Assembly (NCBI RefSeq): GCF_002775205.1
Contig: NC_036447.1
Span: 3,212,501-3,276,500, forward strand
Source: Xiphophorus maculatus
Lineage: Eukaryota; Chordata; Actinopteri; Cyprinodontiformes; Poeciliidae
DNA length: 64,000 nucleotides
Direction: 5' to 3'
Shown: positions 44,501 to 57,800 of the stretch, piece by piece
Layout: every line of letters begins with the position of its first letter
Position numbering within the stretch: the stretch's first letter is position 1
Notes under the pieces: generated by a model
Told to the model about the DNA's origin: nothing
What the model saw: the letters and a program-made list of their open reading frames with translations, nothing else
Databases searched by the model: none
Position numbers and translations under genes: made by a program

Positions 44501-44570
44501 ACTTCCTCGTTTGTTTTCTGAGTTGCACACCAGAAGCCAAACGCCCCTTCCTCAACATGCATTTGTCAAG
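44500..44570 (+). other. herc non-coding first exon (probable)
   Basis: Ends ATGCATTTGTCAAG before donor GTGAGACC at 44571. An ATG lies at 44555 but it is not continued by the coding exon. Transcription start is inferred. Confidence 0.5.
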
Positions 44571-46239
44571 GTGAGACCACCGATTGTGCGATTTAAAAAA
44601 CATTATTTTTCCCATAGCAACCGTCCAGGTGACGTTTCAAACAGAAGCGATATTAAGATTTGTGCTGGTTTCCAGCGCGGCTGTAGCTCGCAGCTCAGTT
44701 AGCTGTTTTTTTTTAGCTGGTTCGGTTTGAGGTTTTACTACTAAAATAAAGCGATATCGGTGGGCATAAGCATGTGGTCATTATAGTTCATTATAGTCAT
44801 TATAGTATAATATAGTTGTTTATAATTTATTTGTTAGCGTAAAATCTGTTATGACTGAGAGTTGGAGGGGTTATAATGCACAGGAAAAGAGCTAAAGTTA
44901 GCAGCTAGCCGAGCGGAGTTTTCTGATAATCCTTTGACTTAATAAACATGAACTGAGACACAGATTGATGTTGGAGAGGCTTGTTTTTTGAGGACAAAGA
45001 TGTTGCGATGACGGTTTCTATAAGAATATAACTGAAACTAGTGGCAGTTGCTATTTTTTATGGATCGATCTTAATGCAGTTAAATGTGAAATCAAAGCAT
45101 TTAAATCATGTTGAAAATTACAGAGAAATTGATCTCTCATTTATTTTTTTGATAATTTTTTTAAAGATTTTTTTTGGCACTTACTACATAGCTTTTCAGG
45201 AAGTGGAGCACATGCAGGGAATTGAACCCGTGACGGTTGCGCCAGGAAATGTAGCTTCTGTTTTTGGTATATTTTGATAATCTCAATGATTGGTTACCAA
45301 AAAGTTAGCCAAAATGCCTCCAGAAATTTTCTTTATATCAAAAGAATAAAAATTTAGCATTTGTTTTGGTTGGTTAACAAATCATTCATGCCATTAAACC
45401 TACCAGAATCCATAATTTCATATCTTAAATTACAGTAGATATGAGCAGAAAGCTACACTGTTTGCTTTAGGAAACTCCCAGAACCAAGTTTTCATTGTGT
45501 GATTGAGTAAAAATAAAGTTTTATTGTATATAAAGAGTCAAAACCAAAAGATATAACATGTAATAAATTATTTAAGTGCTTTTTTTTTTTTTTTTTTTTT
45601 TATTACCAAAAAGCCTACAGTTATTCCTACAATTGCCTCAAACACTAAATATATTCTCAGTGGAAACTATTTTAGGACAATACAGAAGCACATTCTCAGT
45701 CATCCAGTCATAGACACTGTTGGGAGTACAGCCAATCAGCACCAAGGAAAATAAATGGCCCAGATTTCCTTAATTCTGGGAGATCGGCCGATACTTACCT
45801 ACCTCTGCAAGAATGTGAACATTGTATTCGGCCAGATAATTACAATTGATGCACTTCTAGTTTTGTGTACACTGTAAAAACACAATATCTTACAAAGTAT
45901 TTTTGGTCCAGTTTCTAGTGCAAGTATCTTAATCCACTTGAAACAAGACAAAACTGTCTTACAAGTAACTTTTCAGCAAGATATAGAAACTTGTTTGAAG
46001 TCAGTAATTATTTAATATTGACTTTAAAAAGTATTATTTCTACTATATTTTCATCAATAACAATATATTTTTTCTATACGATAAATCAATTAATCGTACG
46101 ATAAATTAAAACTATCGACGTCATTTTAATTATCGGCATTATCGTCTCTTCCGGCCTTTTTCTCTTTCTGTTAATGACACTGAATGAAAAAAGGCTCAAC
46201 TCCGGTGCTCTCCACTGATCCTCCCTTCCTCATTTCCTT

Positions 46240-47725
46240 AGTGTAAAGCCCAGCGCACACGACAGGATCTTAGAGTTGATTGTCGGCCCATTTTCAAAAC
46301 CTGACAGACCACACATGAGCCGACAGAAATCCTAGGTATAACGGTTCGATCGGGTTCGTTCCTGCCGTGTGGTGTCCAACAATGGGCACAAAATAATGGC
46401 TACAAGTCCAGTTAACTAATTTTAAAACCAGGCATTAATCAATGCTTTACTACAATCTACCTGCAATGCATGTGGCTAGTGTCAGCGTAAAGTCCTGACT
46501 GAATGAAAATCATTATAACCTATTTACGTCACGTTAACGAAGAACAGCTGAAAAGTTACCGGGTTTATCAACTGCGGTAGCAATTTCGCTCCAACTCCTC
46601 CTCTTGTCATTTCTATATTCTTTGCACGAAATGTTGAATAAACATTAATGTTGTTTCCACGTATCATCTCCGATGTCCGCTGGACTTCGGGTTGAGCAGT
46701 ATCAGCTGTTTGGGATTCCCCTCCTTAATTTCCACTGAGAAAGCGCGGAGGATAATCCTGCTTTCTGATTGGCTACCTGTCACATTCAACAGGCTGCGTT
46801 AAGCTCCCAGTCTGGAAAAAACCCTGATTTAGATCGGAGCGGCAACGACGATGATCTACCGCAGGTTGCTCAAACTTTTTGAGACCAAGATCTACTTTTT
46901 CTCTCACCACCCGGCTGAGATCTACCTCATGACACGAAGACATAAAAATTGTAAATTAAACTCTATTGACTTATTTTATATGCAAATATACATCAGTTAT
47001 AGCAGAAATAATAAAGTGATAGAAAACCTAATGCAGTATATTTCTTCCTCAGTGAGATTCTCCTACCGTTTTACTCTCTCTCTCTCTCTCTCTCTTTGTC
47101 GTTAAGCACACCCGTTGCCGTGGCAACCGCCTGCGCCCCGCGAGCGGAGCAGCGGTTACGTTAAAAACGTAACATTCAGTCCGTTACGATGTCAAGTTTC
47201 CAGGCTTGATATTTATTTCTCGATTATTAATCAGCCCCCTGAACACAGCGATGGTTGGTTAGCTAATGTAAACTCCTGCCCTGCTGGTCAGTCGGTCTTT
47301 GTCGCCTTTTTTTTAATGGAACTGAAACGCACTGAATTTCGCAACATCTTGTTGAAACAATAATTACTGAGAATATAAATTTTAACAGGTTTTTTTTTAA
47401 TTTTTTATTATTATTCTTTAATGAAGCTACAAACGTTTAGGATCTTAGTGAATATTTTGATAAGCGCGTCAGAAGAGGAAGTTCTGCTCTCATCGTCCTG
47501 GCGGCGTTCAGTTTGTCACCTGCTGCCGAGATCAACTCAAAACCTTCCCGTGATCGACCTATTGAGCCCCTGATCTACCGTAACACACCAAACACTACAG
47601 GATGATCGGTTACGAAATCGTAAGCGACCATCTTAGAAAGACCAACATTCTAAGATTGTCGTAAGGGGAAAAATAGAAGCAAAAAATCATGTAGTGTGAA
47701 CTATTGCATCAGGTAGTCGATGTGC
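46240..47725. repeat. MITE-like element M, host of the hAT insertion
   Basis: Left part begins AGTGTAAAGCCCAGCGCACACGACAGGATC; right part resumes TAACACACCAAACACTACAG and ends near ATGTAGTGTGAACTATTGC. The two parts join at the hAT target site. Its own ends are approximate. Confidence 0.5.
46862..47572. mobile_element. hAT-like non-autonomous element, 711 bp, with perfect 8-bp TSD
   Basis: Starts CAGGTTGCTCAA and ends GAGCCCCTG; the reverse complement of the end is CAGGGGCTCAA, a short terminal inverted repeat of hAT type. The target duplication ATCTACCG is exact at 46854-46861 and 47573-47580. The inside has a (CT)n run at 47077 and a block related to the family X elements (GTTGCCGTGGCAACCG, AACATTCAGTCCGTTACG, CCAGGCTTGATATTTAT). 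No transposase. Confidence 0.85.
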
Positions 47726-48516
47726 CCATTTTCTCTATTTAAATCTAATGATTATTGAAAGGCAACATAATATACAGACTTCATAATCTGCACTCTTTTG
47801 GTTGAATGCAGTATTTATTTCCACTTTGGCTTTATGTTGTTTAATTTTTTTTTTCCAAGTGAGTTTTTTGTTAATGGAGACTGAGAATCCATTTTATTTT
47901 TGTTTTTGGTTGTTTTGTTTATTTTGTTTATCAGTTCCAGTGTTTAGTGTTCTTTTGAAAATAAAGTGCATCTATCTTTGGCAGGAAATCGCATGCATTA
48001 TTACATCATTTCCATTAAATCAGTGTAAAAAGGTCTTCAAACAATATTATCGTTTATTGCAATAATTTTTGAGACAATTAATTGTTCAGCAAAATTTGTT
48101 ATCATGACAGGCCTATCTATATTATAAGTGAAATAATTTACCATCAACATTAGGGAATTATTGATTAATTGAATTATTGACTTAAAACAAGCTCCTATAT
48201 TTGCAATAGAAACTAGAAGTGAAGCTCTTGTATTTTGCAGTGATGTTTCTATCCCCAATATTTGCTAATAAACAATAAACAGTCACAACAACTGAACATT
48301 ATGACATTAAGAGCTTTTAACTAAACATCTGGTGACAATGTAGAAATGGGGTTGAAATCATGATTCATTCTGGTTTCATTCATTTAAAACTGATGTTCAG
48401 TCTCTCTACTTGCTTTATTCTATCAACAAGCATTCCTAAATCAAATCCCTGAGCCGTCATTAACTAGCAGGCGATATTTCACTGAAGATGATTAGTCGTT
48501 CCTGCTGTTTTCCCAG

Positions 48517-48867
48517 GGTTGGAGTTTACATGAAGAGGAGAAAGCGGGGCTGATCTGAGGCTTCAACAGAATCGTCTCCCTCCATCTGGCCCTCGCTCTC
48601 TACGCCTCTTCAGACTGCTGCTCATTTCCTCTCCTTTCTTCAGCATGCTGTGCTGGGGGAACGCTAGGGATGGGCAGCTGGGCATCGGCGCGGAGAGGAA
48701 CCCCGCATTTGAGCCCAGGAGCTGCCATGTGTTCAGCGGGCGGGGACTGAAGGAGGTCGTGTGCGGAGGGCAGCACACGCTGTTTCTGCTGCACGACGGC
48801 AGCGTTTACACGTGTGGCTCCAACAGTTGCGGACAGCTGGGCCACAACAGAGATGGGACGTCCCCAG
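48517..48867 (+). CDS. herc3: herc exon 2 (5' UTR plus start)
   Basis: Acceptor TTTTCCCAG. 128 bases of UTR precede ATG 48645 (context CAGCATGC). Residues 1-75: [40 protein letters not shown] and GQLGHNRDG; first RCC1 repeats. The donor is GTAAGC. Confidence 0.9.
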
Positions 48868-51800
48868 GTAAGCTTTTGTTCTGCAGCTTCAGTGCTTTAA
48901 GCTGCATCATCCTGCAGAGAGAAACTGTGGAGAGGCAGCAAAGCAATCTGAAGAATGTGGGAAAACATGGAGAGAAGCAAAGATTTTTATTTATTCATGG
49001 GCCTGTCACAATAAACTGTAAATCAATTAATTGCATAATAAATTAAAACAAGCTCAATAATGTCCATTTGCACGATTTATCAGTTTTCTTTTTTCCCCTT
49101 TATTTCTACCAAAATCTGGATTACACAAGTCTTCAGTTTGGTCTCAACTGGTCCATTTTTTGAAGGACAATTTTGTTTACAGAAAGTTCATAATTCACTT
49201 TATTTGTTGTTTCAGTTGTTTTGTTAATTTTTGGATATTTATAAAGTTCCAGTGTTAAATGTTTTAGGAGTTAAAGTTTGAGACGGTGTACTTGCATTAC
49301 TATGCCATGATCATCATATTACATGAAAATGGTCTCAAAACAACAACATTATTGTTTACCGCAATAACGTCTGGGAAAATCTTTTGTCCTGCAAAATTTG
49401 TGGACAACTAGGCCTAGTCATGGATGAAAGTGTGTGGTGGAAACTAAAAAAATTCTTTCATATATAATTTACCTCCTGGGAATGTAGGTGTATTTAAAGC
49501 CACACCCAAACTCACAGTAGACTTTAGTTAGTGCTGCAGACTACTGAGAAAGTTTGGAAATTTCCATGAAAACTGTGAAGGAACCCTGAAGCACTATGTG
49601 TACAGGCATGTCGGAGAGCCTATTGGGCAATCCAGGCTGGAATCAGTGAAAGCTTTCCTATCTACAGCAGAAACTGGAGTGGTAGGCTGTATTATAATAA
49701 TAGTACATTATTATTATTATAAATTACACAAAATTTCTTTTTGAACATCAGAAGCTATTACATATTTAGGATTCATCCATTTCTGCTAAGCTTCTTTGTT
49801 AAAGTCTGCAGCTGAAAACCACACAGGAAACACAGAGTAACTGCTTGTAATTATCTGTTCTGCTTTTCTTCTCATTTCCTGAACGTCCTGCTTCTACTTC
49901 TGAGTGAATAGCAACGCTCTGGAACAGTTTAAATGCATCCATCATAGTTTTTATAAAACAATCTTCTAGCAGCAGGATTTCTAAATTCCTCACGTGGGTT
50001 GGGTTTATGAGGGAGCCCAAAAGGGCTGTTGGACAGGCTTAACGTTTTGGTTTGTTTGGGAGGATTTAGCATGTCTATTTATTGTTCTTCAAGTTCAAAT
50101 TAAAATTCTTCTACATTTTCCAAAGACTTTAACTGTATGGAATTTATAGTGTTAAATTTTTGTCTTTTTAACTTTTGTAATTCTTTGTTTACACTGAAGA
50201 GATTTCACAGGACTGTTGATTTCACGGTTCTTGAGTTTCTTTAAAGCTGCAGAATGTAGCTTTTATAAAAAGATTTATTTTTAAAACTGTCACCATGTCG
50301 TAAAATCAAAATATGAACAGATAATCTGTCTAAAGATTGATCTCCTCCACGTCCTCTCTGAGCTACTATTGCCATCTGAAGAAATTCACCGCTCCAAGTC
50401 AAAAGGAACCAATCAGTCAGAAGGCGGGTCTTAGTGCTGTCAATCATCACGGTGGACACGCTGCTAAATGTGGTAATTGTGGAGAAACAACTTACTGTTC
50501 GAGAAAAAACAATTTATCTGCTGTCATTGGTGGCTATACTAGCTAGCTTTAGCTTTAACGCACATGAGCTGATTGACAGCTCTACGTCTCCTGGCCCTGA
50601 TTGATTGTTTCTAGATAGCACTGGGAGAAAGCAGAGGAGCTGACTGCTGCATTGCTGTGACTGCCATACAGTTACCTAAAAAAGAAATATTAAATCATTT
50701 TTAAAATAATTTTTATTGTTATCACATTAGCTCATAAGATAGACAAAATTTTAAGTCTACAGTATGTAGGCCAACACTAATGTGACGGGGTTCTATTATG
50801 ACTTGGTCAAACATAAATGGCTGGCCAAGGCCGTAGATCACTTTAGTGAAATTTATTAAGCTTTTCTTCAGGTGAACAAATCGAAGAGGTGCAGAACATG
50901 TACAAAGTACGTTCAAGGCAGGTTAAAAAACAGACTAACAGCAGTACCTTAAATGCAAGAGTCCATCACCTTCAGTGTGACTTCTGAGGAGTCTAGCCAC
51001 AGACTGACTCCCTGTGGCGTAGAGCCCTGCTTAAAGCCACAAGCTCGGCCCACAGAAAGACCAAACAAGCAAAAACAATTAATAATTACTTCTAACTCAA
51101 GTAAACTCTTAAATTAAACAAAGTAATAAATACCAAGGGAAAAAAGAGAGAAAATATATAAATAAATAAACTTGTGATCAAAAATACAACATTCAGTTTA
51201 ATAGAAAACACTCAGTACGTTCCGATGACATCACTACGTGATCATGTGACTCCCTCCCGGATCGCAAACAACCCTCCTTGAAAATAGACCCGGGAAAATG
51301 TTTGAAGCTGAAAATAATAAGTTAGGATGGATATGGTAACTGAAGCAGGAACACCGCATGTGCACCCACGATGAACCGCGTCAGTTTAAGCTGCAAAAAA
51401 AAGTAAGTTAGCGATTGTGCATGTTTGTGTGTATGCATGTGCGTGTGCTCGCATGCTGACACGGACTCATAACTAAGCCCCGGCTCGTGACGACTCCTCC
51501 ATCACAGCTAATTAGGAATATTTTGCTTTTTAAATTTTTTTAAATTACTGAATAAAAAAAAAACTAAGCCACAATTTCAGAATGTAATCATATAAGTAGT
51601 GCCCAGACCATGACTGTAGGTTGCTTGTAGTCTGATGAGACTCTGTTCTCCCCACAGAGCTGGTTGGGGCTCTGGATACCCAGAAGATAACGATGGTGTC
51701 GTGTGGCCGGGCGCATTCGATGGCCATCAATGAGCAGGGTCAGGTGTTTGCATGGGGAGCCGGAGAAGGCGGACAGCTCGGCCTGGGGACAGTGGAGGCG

Positions 51801-54800
51801 GCCGTTCGAATCCCGAGGTGACCCGGTGGCACATCAGTGACAGACTGAAGCTTCTGCAAAACAAAAATCAATCAATCAATTAATCAAGTTTGTTTTATAG
51901 AACATTTCATCAACATGGCAGTTCAAAGTGCCTTCCATCATAAAAACAGAAAACCCCATACAGCTAATGATTCAGAAAACCAGGAACAAACATTGGACTT
52001 TGATGCGTGCCGTCACCAAAACCGTCAATGATTTGATGATTGGTTTTATTAAGGTTCAAAACCAACTCTAACCAGTGTTTTGCAGTTTTCTGTAAGTTTG
52101 TTCTAGATTTGTATTGCATAGAAGCTGAATGGTGGTTCTCCATGTTTGGTTTTGGTTCTGGGGATGCAGAACCAACAGACCTAAATGGTCTGAGAGGTTG
52201 ATACAATAGAAGATCTTTAATGCATTGTGGTGCTAGCTAAACTGTTCAGTGACTTATAAACTGACTTTGTAACTGTCTTTATGTGTCTCTGAAAGTTCAG
52301 GTCCGAGTCCATCACTACACCCTGGTTTTGGGTTTGGTTTCTGGTTTTTAGCTGTAATAACTGAAATGTACATTAACTTAATCATTTTGTTGTTTAATAT
52401 CAGAAATCTTTAAAAAAACAAACTAATTTTGAGCTGTTTAAAAGCTCAAATTTACAGTTTAAATCTTTCTATTTAAGAGAATATATTGTGAAGGACACAA
52501 AGAATAGAACAGAAACATCTGTTCATCGTCCTGTAGTGAGGAAATTCTGGTGTAACAGCAGCAAAGTGACAGGTAATTGAAGCATGTAGATTCACGCAAA
52601 GATAAATATATAAAAATCATAATTTAGAATCTCATACTGTACAAAAAGGCAAAATTTAAACATAAAATACTGCTTAGCTATTAAAAATAATATTTCAAAC
52701 TATAGAAATGTGCAAATTAGTAGGATAATTTAAAAAAATGCACAAAACGTTGCAAGTGTATTTGTGCTTTAAAAGGGATTATTTACAATAAGTGACAATA
52801 AAATTGTGCAAATAACAGAAAGGATGTGAACACTGGTTATAGAGTTTAACAATTCCTTCTTCATTTGGAAATTTCTACTTTGCACTTAGCTGTTACTGCT
52901 TTATTTGTGTTTTTATTGATTTGGGTTTTGAGTTATATCATCTTTTAACACCCCTATTTTTAGTGTTGAATTGTTTTACTGACATTCTTTCACTTGCCTT
53001 TATTTTCACTCTTTAAAAAAGATATGAAGCAAAAGATATGAATTGTATTTTTGTCCTTATTTGTTCCAGGTTGGTCAAAAGGCTTTGTGACCACAGCATC
53101 TCCCAAGTGATGTGTGGAAACCAGCACTGTATCGCACTTTCTAGAGGTGGGAAAAAATGTGTCTCCATAGCAGCGAAACCTGCATATTCCTACTGCTTAT
53201 TGTCAAATTACCTCCCAAATGTATTTTTAGCACATTTGTCAGAGTAATTTCCAAATTATTAATGGTGTCATCGACAAAGAGAGAGATTTGCATGATGTAA
53301 TGTTGGGATTTGAATTTGACCAGAAAACCAAACAGCATATCAGCAAAAACAGCTTAAGTTGTCAAAACACAGCAAATCCACAACAAAATGGCTGAAAAAG
53401 ACACGAATGAATGTTTTGGTAATGGCCCAGTCAAAGCCCAGGCCTTGGCATAAATGTGGTGGGAGCTTTAGAGCAGTTCAGGAATAAAAAGGTTTGGTAT
53501 TTGGTGTTTTTGGACACTGATAACTGTAGAAACTAGCAAAAGCTACATTATTTTTATGATATTCTATAAAGTAGAATATATGTTCTCTTGCACCATAACT
53601 GTATAAATTAGTTGTTTTAATGTTTTCTACTAGTAGGACTTGATAAAAAATGTAATTGAATTAATTGCAGGTTGTGTAATTCATTAATTGCAATTAATCA
53701 CATTTTAATCTAAGCCATATATTGACAAAATAAGCAACATTTCTAATTCAAAAGCTCTTTCTACTTCTAAATCACTTAGTAATTTAATAAGATATGAGCT
53801 AAAAAACAACAATATTTAATGTTTTGAATCTGTAATTTAGGTTATTTAACCATCAGAATGGTGCAAAGGAACTACTTTAGAAATGTGGACTGTGGATGCT
53901 AACGTTAGCATTAGCGTCCACGTTAGCGTCCATGCGCTAAACATGCGCTGCTTCTACATGTTTAGCATTGTGATGCTCTTTTAGGCTTGAGTAGCTTCAG
54001 TCGGCTAACTCTTTTTAGCACAACCTGAACACAACAATAGCCTTTTCCAGAATCCAATCAGATTCTTTTTAGAAGCAGAAATTAACTCCCAGTGGGCCAA
54101 GCGAAGTGGCTTTGTCGTCCATCGCTGCTGTTAGCAGATGTCGCTTGTGCATCCGATTTCCTGGAGTACCAGAAACACGCAAACAAAAAAGTTCAGGCTG
54201 GAACATTTGTACGTATCTGTGTAACTAATTAATGAAAATGAGTGCGTTAAAGTCCTGCCTTAATGTTTACATTGATGAAATTGTTGTGTTTTCCTCATCA
54301 GATGGTCAGCTGTTCACTTGGGGTCAGAACACCAGCGGCCAGCTGGGTCTGGGTAAAGGAGAGCCAAGCAAACTGACGCCTCATCCCCTAAAGTCCCTGG
54401 CAGGGATTCCTCTGGCTCAGATAACTGCTGGAGGAGACCACAGTTTTGCCCTCTCCCTGTCGGGAGCCGTCTTCGGATGGGGCAAAAACAGGGCGGGGCA
54501 ACTTGGACTGAATGACAAACAAGGTATTAATCAGCTGGTTACAAAAAGCCATTGATGAAAACAGATGAGTGAACCAGACAGTGGAGTGTTTTGGTCCTGA
54601 AGCTAAGATGGAGAATCAGATTTTTCTTCCTTTGATTTCCTTCTCTGCTGTCTGCTAACTTTTCACAACTGTACCGTTTCTCCAGATCGAGCCGTCCCAT
54701 GTCACATCAAGTTTCTGAGATCACAAAAAGTTGTTTATATCAGCTGTGGAGATGAGCACACCGCTGCCCTCACAAAGGTATAAAAACCCTCACATGTCCA

Positions 54801-57800
54801 GAAACTCAAATGTTTCACAAATAAAAGAAGAGAAATGGCGAAAATGAAATACTTTGGTTCCCAGATTTAGACTTTGTCTAAACCATCTGTCTGTCCATCC
54901 ATCTATCCATCCATCCATCCAACCGTCCGTCCGTCCGTCCGTCCGTCCGTCCGTCCGTCCGTCCGTCCGTCCGTCCGTCCGTCCGTCCGTCCGTCCGTCC
55001 CACCCACTCACTCACTCACTCACTCACTCACTCACTCACTCACTCACTCACTCACTCACTCACTCACTCACTCACTCACTCACTCACTCACTCACTCACT
55101 CACTCACTCACCTTTAAAGCTCAGAAACAGACTTTGACTAAATAGTCTAGTTCAGGATTTCTGTGTTTTTCAAACAGCAATAAAAAAAATCTGTTCTTTC
55201 TGTTCTTGTTCTTTCTGTTCATTCTGTTCTTGGCAGGACGGAGGCCTGTTTACGTTTGGCGACGGCTCATGGGGTCAGCTGGGTCACGGCTCCACCAACA
55301 ACGAGCTTCTACCGAGGCGGGTTCTGGAGCTGATGGGCACTGAGGTTTCCCAGATCGCCTGTGGCAGGTACTGTCAGTTTAAAACCACTTCAGGGTTTTC
55401 ATCAGTTATGAGTGTAAATCTGTTGCCACCAGACAGAACAACCAGAGATTAAGCTGTTCAGCTTATATTGTCATTATACGTGTTTCCCAAACTTCTCAGT
55501 GTCCATCTCAAGAAAAATCAGCAACAGAGAAATCTGACCCTGATAAATGATTAGAATCATCCAACCGTACTGGGTGGCGCTGTGAACTGGAGCACAAGCT
55601 AGCTCCAAGCTAGCTCCAAGCTGGCTCCAAGCTAGCTGCAAGCTGGCTCCAAGCTAGCTGCAAGCTGGCTGCAAGCTAGCTCCAAGCTGGCTCCAAGCTA
55701 GCTGCAAGCTGGCTGCAAGCTAGCTCCAAGCTGGCTCCAAGCTAGCTGCAAGCTGGCTCCAAGCTAGCTCCAAGCTGGCTCCAAGCTGGCTCCAAGCTGG
55801 CTCCAAGCTGGCTCCAAGCTGGCTCCAAGCTAGCTGCAAGCTGGCTCCAAGCTAGCTGCAAGCTGGCTGCAAGCTAGCTCCAAGCTAGCTCCAAGCTAGC
55901 CGTAACACCGGCTAGCTTCCACCACAGAGTCTTCCACCACTCTGTACACCTACACAAAAAATAAAACAATAATTATAAATTAAATCTTTTTTAGGAATTC
56001 TTATTTTACTGTTTAAGTAGATTTGTTTTAATTATTTGGAGTATGCAAATGATACCTATCTTTCCCCTTATTACAAAATAATAGACATCTCACAATAAAA
56101 CATGACTAAAGAACACTATAGCCAAAGAAAATTTAACTTTAGATTTTTTTAAATTATAGTGAATTATCTCATATAAGCTTTTATAGATTTCTACTTATGT
56201 TTAGGGCAACACATTTAGAGAAAAATGTGTGATAATGTGTTAATATTGGTTAAAGATGTCTTGCGATACACAAACAAATAAGCAAACATCGTTGATTCCA
56301 GAGCAGAAATAAATAATGACAAACATAGACCAGAAATAACGAGTAGTTTTCCATCTAGCTATTTGTAATTTTACATTTGGACAGGCTTGCTAACATTGGA
56401 TTTTGATATTTGCCAAAATTTTAATATCATTGCAACATTATTTGTAATGATAATTTATGTTAGTAATCACAGTGGTTTTACTAGCATTCTATTAGTATGT
56501 AAAGCGTTTCAACTGCTTTACATCTTAGGGGATTTTCTTAAGGGATTTTCTGTCACCTCTTAAGGGATTTTCTTTTTCTTTTTCTGAATATTGAAGCTGA
56601 TATTTAAATTCTTTTGTTCAGGCACCACACTCTGGCCTTAGTCCCGTCGTCCAGCATGGTTTATGCATTCGGCTGCAACAGCCACGGCCAGCTGGGCACG
56701 GGAATCCTGGGGGATTCAAGAAGCCCGTTTCCCGTGAAGTCCAGCTTCCTGACTGGAAACCTGCAGAGAAGAGGTGAGAAAACACGAGGTTTGTCTCTAT
56801 TCTCAGACAAACTGCTCTGCTGAACACTTTCGTGTGCTTACGGATGGTTGCCATAGCGATGAGGAAAGTGAAGAGAAAATCCATTTCTTTTTTTTTCTTT
56901 TGCAAACACTTTAAGTCTGGATTTGTTCCTAATTTCCTTGCAGTATATTTTCCTTCCAAACAAATAGTTTTACAAGAAGCTCTAAAGTTGTTTCTATCAA
57001 TAGTTCTCTAGGTTTTCTGAAGGCCTTTAAAGTAGTAAAAAAGTTTTATTTTTTAACATTCAGGTTGAATGGAAACGCTGACTTCTCTAATTTACTTTCA
57101 CCTCGACTTTTCTGATATGGGTTGTTTACAAAGACAGATTTCCAAACTGTTGGCTAAACAGTCTTTCGTTTTGAGGAAATTGTTACTACACAAACAAAGC
57201 CTCCCTTTGCCTGTTTGATTTATCTGAAATGAACCAAAAATATCACATTGTTTGCAAAGAATGATTTCTGGAAGATTTGAGATTCAAGAAAATATATTTT
57301 TTTAAATGGACAAACCTTTAAAAAACTCATCAGCTTTAATTTAGGTTTATTTTAGTAGTTTGAATCACTCATATCAAATGTTAAGTTTCCCTTTTGTTTC
57401 TTTTTTCCATCAGATTCAAAGCAATATACAGTTGTAAAAATCATATGTGGAGGAGACCACAGTTTCTTATTGTACTCCAATGAACAGGTATGCCATTTCA
57501 GATCTCATTTCTCCTCAAACTTGTTTCTTCAAAAAATAACTCTTTCATCTGTAATTATTGATACTGTGAGTTGGTTCAATCCTGTGTAACATAAAAAGCA
57601 TGTTTCATGATGTTTATACTTCTTATTGCTCAAATGTGAGCTCAAAAGACTAAGATATAAATCGCAGTTTGTCCAGTGAGGAGAATAAAGTCAGAAGAAA
57701 CATCTGAGAACAGACAGTTGGAGATCCAGCAGTCCGGTGTCCTATTCAGGCATTTAAAAGCGCAAATTATCGTTTGTGATAAATATTCTCATTCAGAAAA

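Larger units (their letters stand above)
46046..48118. repeat. family R element carrying further insertions
   Basis: Left part ATACGATAAATCAATTAATCGTACG; right part AGTTCCAGTGTTTAGTGTTC..ATTTTTGAGACAATTAATTG..GTTATCATGACAGGCC. These are the two ends of the family seen whole at 49004-49430, split by the element at 46240-47725. Confidence 0.55.
45869..48245. repeat. foldback element, family P, split by nested insertions (herc intron 1)
   Basis: The left half (45869-46045, CACTGTAAAAACACAATATC..CTTACAAGTAACTTTTCAGC) and the right half (48120-48245, ATTATAAGTGAAATAATTTA..TTTTGCAGTG) are the two arms of one element. Everything between them is younger insertion. Confidence 0.65.

Noticed and set aside
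44511..44702. Upstream ATG frame as the true herc start
   Set aside because: The frame runs through the donor at 44571 into the intron; after splicing, the coding start at 48645 gives the conserved MLCWGN N-terminus.
48563..48845. Minus-strand frames over herc exon 2
   Set aside because: Antisense shadows of the GC-rich coding exon.
54854..55137. Ser/Arg/Pro/Val and Leu/Thr/His/Ser repeat proteins
   Set aside because: Direct translation of the tetranucleotide arrays; no gene.
54892..55900. CRISPR array
   Set aside because: Repeats are contiguous micro- and minisatellites without spacers, in a vertebrate intron.
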